A stretch of DNA of 64,000 bases from Sphaerolaimus hirsutus. Its lineage: Eukaryota; Nematoda; Chromadorea; Monhysterida; Sphaerolaimidae. The position numbers and the translations under genes are program-made. The first letter of the stretch is position 1; each line of letters opens with the position of its first letter. This document shows, piece after piece, positions 1-11,000 of the stretch. Under the pieces are notes generated by a model. It had not been told where the DNA came from, searched no databases, and saw only the letters and a list, made by a program, of their open reading frames with translations. Where the stretch lies: the NCBI GenBank assembly GCA_964036195.1, contig OZ038456.1, positions 27,133,792 to 27,197,791 on the forward strand. The letters run 5' to 3'.

Positions 1-272
1 CACTTGAACTGCTGGTTTACAATAATTTTTAGGGGAGAGTTCAAGGTTTCAAGTTGTGTAAAAAACCTTACCTCCAAAATGCCTTCATAAGAAAATTTGT
101 TTGGGGTGAATTTTGAATTGAAAAAATGACATCATTGTAGGAACAAAAGTAAATAAGTAAAATTTACCCCGAGCAAATTTTCTTATGAAGGCTTTTTGGA
201 GCTAAGGTTTTTTTACACAACTTAAAACCCTTAACCCTCCTCTATAAAATATTGTAAACCAACAGTTCAAGT
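1..272. repeat. Foldback element
   Basis: The ends CACTTGAACTGCTGG and CCAACAGTTCAAGTG are inverted, and the arms pair over about 110 bases with a spacer near 115-160. The target duplication cannot be judged because the left end is the window edge. Confidence 0.8.
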
Positions 273-1137
273 GTCTTATAAAAAGTTGTAAAAAGTGATT
301 TTTTGTCAGCCACTTTAGGGGATTGGTTCATGTCGTGGTCAGTTTTCGGTGGGATAAGATATTTATTTAGGATATTTAATGCTTATTTGACATTATCAAT
401 CACTTTAGTGTTAAAACAAAACAAAAGTGTTTATTTTTTTAAATTCGATTGGCTGCTGGACCTGTGTGAGACAGTAATGTTTTGATAAATTTTGAATGCT
501 GCACCCCACACTGTGGTTAGTTGCCAAAAAACGCCTGGCCAGTGTATAGTAGCGGATGGGTGTTGGCGACACATCCCAAAAATTGTAGATTTTTACCTTT
601 CCCACAGCTGGAGGTACGGCACCCGCAGTGCAATAAATCAGTGGGGGCCGGACCTGTGTGGGACACTAAACAGCCACGAAATTTTTTGCACTTAGGGTGA
701 CCCCTCCAATTCATGCGAAGTAGAGGGGGGTTGCGCCAATATCTACCCCAAGTTTCAGCTTCGGGCGCGTCCTAGAACTGGAGATAGGACATCAGAAGTA
801 AAATAAAAAATGGGGGGCCGGACTTGATCGGGAAGGTGTTTATGTCCGTGTGGCTTTGTAACGGTATTCAAAACTATATTAGTGAAATCGTGCACCCTAG
901 AAAAATTCACCCTATGACCTACTTTTCATTATTTGGAGCGTGTTATATTTATTTTTTCACTTGTGTCTCATACATTGAATGCAATGTCGTTTTGACGCAC
1001 AGGTTCTACACTGCAGACCGGGAGCAAATGTCGTCTCCAGAGGGCCAGCCCTTCGAAGGTGTGTTCTCTGTTTTTGACAAAACATTTCCTCGCAGTTATT
1101 TCACGCTATCCAAATTCATAGAATGCCTGTTCAATGA
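273..1137. other. No gene recognised
   Basis: AT-rich DNA with scattered partial copies of a word related to GGGGGCCGGACCTGTGTG (near 460, 645, 815). Open frames here match nothing I know and have no splice context. Possibly an eroded repeat. Confidence 0.5.
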
Positions 1138-1355
1138 GGGCCCACACACTAGTTGACATCGCAAATTCGCGTCAACTCAGTGTCAATTGAATAAAACAAG
1201 AAGTTTGTAAAAAGCATCACACTTAACAGGAACAATGAAAATGAAGTGTCATGATGTAAAATTAACTATGCTCTATCAGACAGATAAGTTGAAATCACAG
1301 TATCACTTAAATTCAGTTGACACGAATTCAGTTGACATCCAGTGTGCGGGGGCCC
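1138..1355. mobile_element. MITE, GGGCCCACACACACTAGTTG family
   Basis: About 220 bases with inverted ends (GGGCCCACACAC...GTGCGGGGGCCC) and internal CAGTTGACA words. Other copies are at 13028-13256, 37328-37556 and 53451-53685. DNA transposon of unknown superfamily. Confidence 0.8.
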
Positions 1356-1605
1356 AATGTCACGGTCATCTATGGACTTGCGCTAGCAAACTAGTTGACT
1401 GGATGTCAAATCGTTTCCAAGTTATTCCACATTTTAGTTGACAGGTCACTGAAGCGTGTTCAAATTCATCAGGAAAAAAGAAGAATTTCGGCACGTAGAA
1501 CACAATTCTGCCATCCGTCAATTATAATGCGAATGGACGTCGAAACCAGTTGACACCGAGTCAACTGATTCGCGCGGCGCCAATCCTCACATCCCACCCA
1601 TTCAC

Positions 1606-1831
1606 TAGGGTGGAAGACGGTACGGCCTTGCGGTAAACCGTACGATAAATTTCCCATTGTGCGGTAAACGTTACGGTACTGTAAATCATCAAGTTTGCGG
1701 TAAACAGTACGGTATGGTAAATCCAAAAAGTGCGGCACGCGGTACGGTACGGTAAATTTTCAAAAGTGCGGTAAAGGGTACGGTAAATTTTCCAAAAAAA
1801 AGCGCTACGTACGGTAAATTCCGCCACTCTA
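1606..1831. mobile_element. hAT-like element, TAGGGTGG/TACCGTACCG family
   Basis: Starts TAGGGTGGAAGACGG and ends CCGCCACTCTA. The interior repeats GCGGTAAACSGTACGGTA words. Flanked by CCATTCAC (1598-1605) and CCATCCAC (1832-1839), an 8-bp duplication with one mismatch. The right end is 20 bases upstream of the first MAP4K exon. A related element is at 9553-10346. Confidence 0.8.
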
Positions 1832-1851
1832 CCATCCACCCCCCCCCCCAG

Positions 1852-2047
1852 CCACCCCCGACGGGTCGTCGGACAGCGAGAGCTACGTGCCGCCGGTGGC
1901 GCCCGGCCGCGCGTCCAAGCTCACCGCCAGGCAGCACGTGCAGCCGCAGCACGGCGACGCCGACAGGGTCACGTTCGGACTGCCGCCCACGCCCAAGGTG
2001 CCCATGGGCGCCTGTTTCAGCAAGATATTCCATGGATGTCCTTTGAG
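1852..2047 (+). CDS. MAP4K3/5: MAP4K exon 1 of window (linker and CNH start)
   Basis: Acceptor AG at 1850-1851 follows a C-rich tract and donor GTGGGT follows 2047. Codons start at 1854, so two bases complete an upstream codon. The first 40 or so residues (many S, P, R) are variable linker; then GLPPTPKVPMGACFSK and FHGCPL begin the CNH domain. A hAT-like element ends only 20 bases upstream of the exon. Confidence 0.9.
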
Positions 2048-5000
2048 GTGGGTGTGGGGGAAGTACGAGGGAAATGGCCCACTTGTGAAATAGTGCGATT
2101 TGGAAAGGGTCATGGGCGCTGCGCCCCTCAGTATTTGACCAAAGTAGTGAGGGAATAGCGTCAGGTAACTGGCGCTATTCGTAGGCGCCACGCCATGGCG
2201 CCACTGTCATTGGCATTGGCGTTATATTTACCAATTGATACATTTACATGTAATGGTGCCTGAAATGTCAGAAGGAGGCCATTTTGAGACATGTATTTCA
2301 CAATTTTATGTATTGAAAGGTATTGTATTGAGTTTGATGTGAAAAAAACTTATTTCGATCATCATAAAAATTTGAAGAAAAAAATCATGTAATAAATCCA
2401 TACTTTTCCATATTTTCATTAAAATTGTTTTATTTCAAATTACATATGAAAATGTACGTTTCAACTTTCACATGCAATTCACATTTTCACATTCAAGTTC
2501 AGTACTAAGTTCAACAAAACTTAACGAACACTTGATTTTCAGATTGAACGCGGCGTGCTCGTGGACGGCGGACAGCGGGGAGCAGTACGTGCTGCTCGGC
2601 GCCGAGGAGGGCATCTACGCGCTCAACCTCAACCTGCTCCACGAGGCCACCCTCGAGAGGGTCCGTGCTTGTGTTCCGTGTTCTGAGAGTTTGAGAATGG
2701 CACTGCGAGAGGTTTTATCTAAAAATTATCAGAAAATATCACACAGTAGAGCTGTTTAATTGTATTCAGTTTTGGCAAATTTCCTGAGGGTTTTTTTAAA
2801 TATCATTACACAGCGCCCCCCCCCGTCAGATGCACCCGCGCCGCTGCAGTTGGCTGTACCCGGTCAAGCACGTGCTCATGGCTGTGCAGGGTTGGTTACA
2901 GTTCTACATTTGGGGGGTGGGGGCAGGGGTTTTGTAGATTTGCACCCCCGCGGGGGTTCATATAGATGGTAAATCGCTCCTCCGGAGGGATAGATAGCTG
3001 AAAAATTTTCTGGGGGGGGGGTTCGCGGGGGTTCAATATATAGGCTTTTCCGAGGTATAGAAGGAAGAAAAGGGAAAAAATCGCTGAAAGTAGGAGAAAA
3101 ACAGCTAAAAATAGGTATATAAGTACATATAGTACCAAAAAAACCAGCTGAAAATAGGCAATACGGAACATGAATTAGAATTTTGAAGGTGAAAAACTAT
3201 AAAACCCCTGCCTCTAACGTTAAAGCTGATTTGCGCCTCCGGAACTGGTAGCTTTCATTATGTTTCTGGGTGAAAAAAGCAACAATAGGAGAAAAACAGC
3301 TAAAAATAGGTATTTAAGTACATATAGTACAAAAAATAGCCGAAAATAGGCAATTCGGAACAAGAATTAGAATTTTGAAGGAATAACTATAAAAAGGTAC
3401 GAAATTATGCTGGTTGTTCTGCCGTGTTCTGTTAGTTCGAGCGAAAAATTTGGGCAAAATTTCTTTAAAATCGCTCCATATAGATAGATAGCTGGCGGAT
3501 TTGGCCTTTTTTGAACTTTAAGTAATGGGGTGACTAGACGATGGAGATTGATCAGTTCAAGGCACACAAGTTGACAGTGCGTGTCAACCGATACACGACC
3601 CGTCAACTAGAATCCGACTCGATTTCGAAGGGGTCAAGCCTATTCCGCATCTCAACTAGGGTTCAAACGGGATCCCGATCCCGATCCCGGATCCCGTGAA
3701 ATTCCGGGATTTAGCAGTCCCGATCCCGAAACCCCAATCCCGATCCCGATCCCGAAATCCAAAAATACCAATCCCGATCCCGATCCCGAAAACTTTCAAA
3801 TCCCGATCCCGATCCCAAGAATCTCCCAAGTCCGGGATCCCGATCCCGGAAAAAATAGTGAAAATTATAAAAAGTTAAAAAATGACTTTTTGCGTGCAAC
3901 AATGTGAACGCAAACCCCCAGCGTCCATTTTATGTCACTTTTCTGGCATCCAACAGTGTTTTGAGACCTTTATGAACAACTGTGAATGCCAGAACAGTGA
4001 CGTAAATCTCTATCCCTAGACCCCAATCCCGATCCCGAAAAAATGCCAATCCTGATCCCGATCCCGATCCGTGACCCCAATCCCGGCCAATCCCGATCCC
4101 GATCCCGATCCCGAAATCTCAAAAAGTGAATCCCGATCCCGAAAAGTCAATCCCGTTTGAACCCTAATCTCAACCCATCACGCATCTAGACCCATTATAG
4201 GCACATTATACTCGCAGGGGTAAGAAAAGGGGGCGGTTAACCCTACCCCAAACCGCCCAGCTATCTATCTATTCCTGGGGCAATTTTTTCTGGCTACTTT
4301 CCCCTGAACACCCCCCCCCCCCCGCAAATTTCTAGCTATCTAGCTATCTGGAGCGCTTTTGAGCAATTTTACCCTAATTTTCACCCAAAATCGCTAATTT
4401 TAATACTTCTTATAGCTTTGCACCTTCAAAATCACTAGGTCAGGTGTTTTATAGCCCGATTTCAGCATGCCGGGTATGATTAAATGTGCTCCGGATCAAC
4501 ATGCGGGATGGGTTTACATGCGGAATGGTGCAGTGCCATTTCGAAGCACCATAGAACATTCAGTGGGCAGTGTACTATTCCGCATCTAAACCCATCCCGC
4601 ATGTTGACCCGGAACACATTTAATTATACCTGGCATGTTGAAAATAAGTAATAAAACACATGACCTAGTTATTTTGAAGGTGAAAATCTATAAGAAGTAG
4701 AAAAATTAGGGAATTTTGGTGAAAATTAGGGTAAAATTGCTCAAAAGCGCTCCACATAGCTAGATAGCTAAACAATTTACGGGTGTGGGGGGTGTTCAAG
4801 GGAATGTAGCCAAAAAGATTTGCGCCAGGGATAGGTAGATGCCGGGCGGTTTGGGGTGGTGTTACCCACCCCCCTTTCTTACCCCTGCAGGCATAGTGTG
4901 TCTATAATGGGTCTACATGCGGACTGGGCTTTGATGCGGAATGGGCCCTAGCCCATTCAGTGCCATCTATACAGGGGTGGGCATCTTCAGTTACCGCTGG

Positions 5001-8000
5001 AAAAACGGATAGCTTGAGCTACAGTTGAGCTATCACAATGAAATTTTAACACAATAGAGTAGACTCCATAGGACACCTATGCTGAAGTTTGCAACCCAAA
5101 CGGCCACAGTTTGGAGAAGTTGTGGAACACACAGTTTTTAGTGTAATTTTGTGACTTCACCCCCCTTATCTCGGGACTGGGGGACTATTCGAGTAAAAAA
5201 AGAATTTGGTAGTAGCCCCGACCACGACATACTCAAAGGGCATCAAAATCGGCCGATGTACGGCAGAATGGGACGACACCAACGACCGATGACCCCCCCC
5301 TCAAATGCCACCCTCGATTTATCCTATGGGTGACGCCAAGTCACAAAATTACACTAAAAACCGTGTGTTCCACAATTCACCCAAAATGTGGCCGTTTGGG
5401 TTGCAAACTTCAGAATAGGTGTCCTATGGAGTCTACTCCATTGTGTTAAAATTTCATTCTGATAGCTCAACCGTAGCTCAATCTATCGCATTTTCCAGCG
5501 GTAACTGAAGATGCCCACCCCTGTACTACTGAAGAGCAGCCGCAATGTATGTATGCCCTTAGGCCGGACGCCGCACGTGTACCGGCACGAGCTGCCGGCG
5601 CTGCTGCACGCGGGCAAGCTGGCCAGCCGCCTGAGCGCCACCATGGCCAAGGTGCCCGACCGCCTCGTGCCCAGGAAGCTCGCCGTCTCCACCAAGATCA
5701 GCCACACCAAGTCAGTCCTCGTTGGCTTGGGTCGATGTGCACAGTGGCATGTCGACTACTTTATTGATATCGATATCGAAAATTTTCAAGAAATATCGAA
5801 TGTTGTATTTGAACCATTTCTTCTTATTTAAGATCTATATCGATATCGAATATTCATTTTCAGTAAAAATATCAAGAAGTTTTGGTCCCAGGTGAAATGT
5901 CGTTTAAAATCTAAAATGTTACGCAAATTTGTAGAAACGAAAATTGTAACGGGCACATGAATTAAGGGATGGAAAAAGCGCTGTTTTCAACGGTCCCGCT
6001 TTTTTTAATGAAAAGCGCTTTTTATAAAAAACGCACTTTTTTCACTTTTTTTCAAAAAATGACAAGAAATGCCCTAAAAAGCTCCCATATATGGTTCCAA
6101 ATCGATATATACTGGTATATCAAACAAGTGGCAGCACTTGCGATGCTATATAGCCATAGAATTGCTGAGGGGCCATGTGATCTCATTATAAGTGGTTATT
6201 CCTGCCAAAAAATACACTTTTGATGTCAACTGGTCACGTAAATCGTCATTTGCTTGTGAGTTAAGTTAGGCATGGAATTGTGCTCAAAAAAGGTGATAAG
6301 AGAAAGCTTTACATTGAGACTGATGTAGAAGTATGTGGGAGCACATCGGTTCAAGGACGTATCCAGGGGGGGGGGGGCGGGGGAGGGGCTGCAGCCTCCC
6401 CCTTCCCGGGGTGAGACCTAAAAAGTCCCGGAAAATGCGACTTTTCCTTTATAATTTTTGATGTTTCTTAAAATTTTATTTTATGCAGTGTATTTTCAGC
6501 GGATCGGTCCATTTAAACTAATATCCTTGGAAATGAACACGTTTTTGCGAGTTTTCGCTGTATATGTATGCATAATTACATACATATAAAGCGGTTCCCG
6601 GCACTGGCGCCAACGCCAATAGCGCCATGGCGTGGCGCCTTTGTATGGCACTAGCGCCAAAACGCCTTTTATTCCCTATATAGGGCAAAATTTTAGGGGG
6701 GGGGCTGAGCCCCCCCCCGCTGTTCGCTGGCCCCCGTAAACAAGCAGCCCCCCCCCCGCTCAAAAATCCTGGATACGTCCCTACATCGGTTGGATGTTAT
6801 ATACTACAGAAACATATCACGGCTCGTTATTGTATGATAGCATGCAGGAATAGAAGCAATGGCACTAAAAATTCTACAAAAGCAATGGAAACAAGCAACA
6901 GTGGTAATGTGCACGTGAAATTGCACGCTTGCGCGCAAAAACATTGCAAAATGCCGTGCAAAAGTACTGGAAAAATTTTGCGCTTTTGTTAAAAAAGCGG
7001 CGTTTTTTTTTTAAAGCGGCGTTTTTTTTAAAAAAGCGCTTGAAAAAAGCCATCCATCATCCCTACATGAATGGTATCATAACATGTGACAAACCTGCTG
7101 AACCTTTCTATATCATCCTAACACAATTATATCACATGACCCTACCATCAGTCCCCCCCCCCCCCAACCCCAGGTGCTGTCTGCGGTGCTGCGTGCAGCG
7201 GAACCCGTTCACCGGGGCGCTGTACCTGTGCTGCCTGCTGCCCACGGGCGTGCTGCTCATGCAGTGGTACGACCCCCTCGCAAAGTTCATGGTCATCAAG
7301 GTGAGCCGTGGCTGCGGCCTCGCACACAGGGCCGTGTCCGGGGGTGATAGTGGGGCTGCCCCCCCCCCCCCTTCCCGCGGTCAGACCGGAAAAACACCGG
7401 CAAATGCAACTTTTGGAAACAAATAAATCAAATTTGGGACCTTTGCGCGAAAACGTTATATTTTTATTAGATTGGTCCCCATAAACACAGATCCATGAAA
7501 ATTCAAGCCTGTCGTTTTATATCAAGGGTTTTGTAGATTTGGACCCCCGCGGGGGTTAATATAGATGGTAAATCGCTCCTCCGGAGGGATAGATAGCTGA
7601 AAAAAATTTTTTGGGGGGTGGCGTTCAATATATAGGGCTAGGGCCCATTCCGCATCAAAGGCCGCGGCCGCCCCCCCCCTTCGGGGTGGCCCATAGAAAT
7701 GTAAGGAAATGTGTTCTCGTGCAACGATTTTTGGGTCAATTTTCAAAAATTTCGATTTGGGGGGGGGGGGGTTAGGGGGTAGTAGCCCAAAATTTTGCCT
7801 CCGGGTTAGATAGATAGCTGAGCGGCCTCCGGGATACATAGATAGCTGGGCGGTTTGGGGGGTGGGGTAACCCCCCCCCCCCCTTTCGAGACCCCTGCCC
7901 CCCCGTTCGCCCGGCTCCGTGAACAAACAGCCCCCCGTTCAAAAATCCTGGATTGCTAACAGACACAAGTTGATAGAGACCCGAAATGTCTGCTGGTCCC

Positions 8001-11000
8001 GATTCCAATTCAGAGCTTGCCGACGAATGTCTAACACTACGCATTGTTGGATACTCCTATATTTGGATCATGCCCGCCTTGTACAGTGCACATACCGCAG
8101 TGTTTTTTTAAACAGCACAACCTCATTTGCAACTAGTGATGGAAAAGCGCCAGAAAAAATGGCGCCAGGCGCCAAGGGCGCCATTTTTTCTGGCGCTTTT
8201 CCATCACTACTGGATACGTCCTTGGTCTTATGTGATTAGCACGGTAGAATGTATACACAGTGGGCTACGAGGTTGTAACGCGTCGCAGCAAGTCGAGTGC
8301 GCGGTGGCGCTGCCGGTGAACGTGTTCGAGCTGCTCACGATCCCCAACCACGAGTACCCCATCGTGTGCTGCGGCGTCGCCAAGGGGTGCGTTCGTGGCG
8401 CCCGTCTCTTACAACCGCCTATCCACACCCCCATCTCTGCTGATGGAGATTAAAATGGACTTGTTCTGATCAACTCAAATGCGTTTAAAGCTGATTTATG
8501 AGTTTTCGAAATTTCTTTTGTAAACTAGTGCTTTTACAGCATTTCTGCTAGTAGATAGGCGCCGTTTTTTTCGTCGACTTTTTACCAGAAGTTAACGGCA
8601 TTACCGTGGCTGTCTATAAGCTCCTAATAGTGACTAGAACCCAACCGCCATGTTCTATACGAGGAGTGCGGGTTCGATTCCCGCTAGTTGCAGTGCAATT
8701 TTGCACTCTTTATCTACCGTTCTGTTAGAGGTGCCCCTCTATTGGCAAGTGTCATGCCGTTCTATTAGAGCAACTACGGTATGCGCAAAAGTGACAGATT
8801 GTCCAGGTGCCACTCCCAGACCCTGTAAAGTGTAAAATGTCATGTGAAAGACCCTGTAAAGTGTCATGTGTATCCAATTTGATCGTATCCAAATCTTATG
8901 TTTTTGTATCAATATATTATGTCAAAAAGTAAGATGTGGTAACAAAAACATAATATTTGGATACGATAAAAAAGATTTGGATGCACATGACACTTTACAG
9001 GGCTTTCTACATGACATTTGACACTTTACAGTGCCCTTTACATGGCATTTCACAGGGTCTCTTACATGACAAATGACATTTTACAGGGTCTTTTACACTT
9101 TACAGGGTCTGTGAGTGCCCCCAGAGAAGTCGCACAACACTGTCCCTCCCCGCAGGCAGTCGCGCAAGCTGCTGCACTTCGACACGATCGACTTGAACAC
9201 GGGCAAGCGGCACGTGCACAGCGACGCGCCCGGCCAGGCGAGGCACGGCGCCGCCCTGAACGTCACTGCGCTCAGGCAGATCGCCCCCCAAGTGGTCGTG
9301 GTCTGCTTCAATAGTTGGTTGAGGTTTTGCACGGTGCTCTTTAGAATTGTACTTTTAACGTACGTAAATATACCACAATACCGAGTGTAGGGTTCAAACG
9401 ATATATCGTATCATTCGACCATTTTTTCATATCGAATATCGACATCGAAAATGTTGAAAAAATATCGAATATCGATATCGAAAATTTTTAAAAAAAATCG
9501 AAAATCGAATATCGACCATATTTTCGATATACAGTCATCCCCGGGTTAACGGTAGGGTGGCAGAATTTACCGTACCGTACCGTACCGTACCGCATTTTTG
9601 GGAAAATTACCGTACCGTACCGTACCGTTTACCGCAATTTTAGCAATTTACCGTACCGTACCGCGTACCGCATTTTCCGATATTTACCGTACCGTACCGC
9701 GTACCGCACTCATTTACCGCATTTTAGGCGGTAAATTTTACTCAGATTTACCTGACATTTTTCAACATATTGATGACAATGATGTGCTGTTCTGCTAATT
9801 TTTTTGCGCACAAGTGCGCAATATTCACAACATTGTTTTAACTGATTTTCGGCCCTTTCACATGCTATATTGTTCCCAAATTGCATTCATGCCTTATGGC
9901 TTATTTTCAGCTATTTTATACTATATGCCATTATATACCTATTTTTCAACTATTTAGCAAATTTTCACCTATTTTTATCTATTTTCTCTCTTTTCTTCCT
10001 TCTACACCTTGAAAAAGCCTATATATTGAGCCCCTGCATTGTGGGTAATGTAAATTTATGTCATCACACTGTTATTTTGTTCTTAAGTCCATTATCGAAT
10101 TGTGTAATTGAATGTGGTGTCAATTTATGAAGAAAAAGTTGTATGTAGTCCGGTATTGATACATTTCTGACAATCGGAAATTTACCGTACCGTACCGTAC
10201 CGTACCGCGTACCGCACTTTTCAGATTTACCGTACCGTACCGTTTACCGCAAAATTGAACATTTACCGTACCGTACCGTTTACCGCAAAATAGAAAATTT
10301 ACCGTACCGTACGGTTTACCGCAAGGCCGTACCGTCTGCCACCCTAGTTAACGGTTCCCCCGCTTATCGGGTTCCCCGTGTTAAGGGGTGGAATTCTGCA
10401 AAACGGGGACACGTGAGAACAAAATTCCCCGGATTATAGGTTTCCCCGCATTCCCGGGTTATCGGGTGGAATTTGAAAAAAACGCCTGTCTTTTCATATA
10501 CAAAATGGCTCGATTATAGGGTATTTTTAAGCAGTGAATGAAAATTATCATATAGATTATTAAATTTTTGAATCAAATCAAATAATCGACTATTTTTTAT
10601 CAGATATTCAAAATTCTAAAAAATATAGAATATCGACTATTTTTTCCTATCGGATATCGATCATTTTTTCCTGTTGAATATCGAGCTTCTAAACATTAGA
10701 TCCCCCGGTTATCGGGTTCCCCGCATTATCGGGTGAGTTTTCAAGAATTTCACTCCACCCGACAACCCGGGGATGACTGTATCGAACCTGTATTGTGTCC
10801 CTGAATTGCCCTTAAGCAATTAGGTTATAAGTATGAACTGTGATATCTACCAATTGTTATTTGTCTGATACACTTTGATTCATCATGTTTCTCTGCCATG
10901 TTCTTCTTTTGAGTGATGTAAACCTTGTTAGAATCACTTTTACCATTCACATTTCGGTAAAGAGATGATTAACCATGTGTGCAACCACATGAAAATATGC

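Noticed and set aside
824..1156. 110-residue open frame as a gene
   Set aside because: No family resemblance, no splice context, and it runs into a MITE.
7530..7900. CTATCTATC words as a simple microsatellite
   Set aside because: The words are embedded in a longer conserved block repeated at several places, so it is a dispersed repeat and not slippage.
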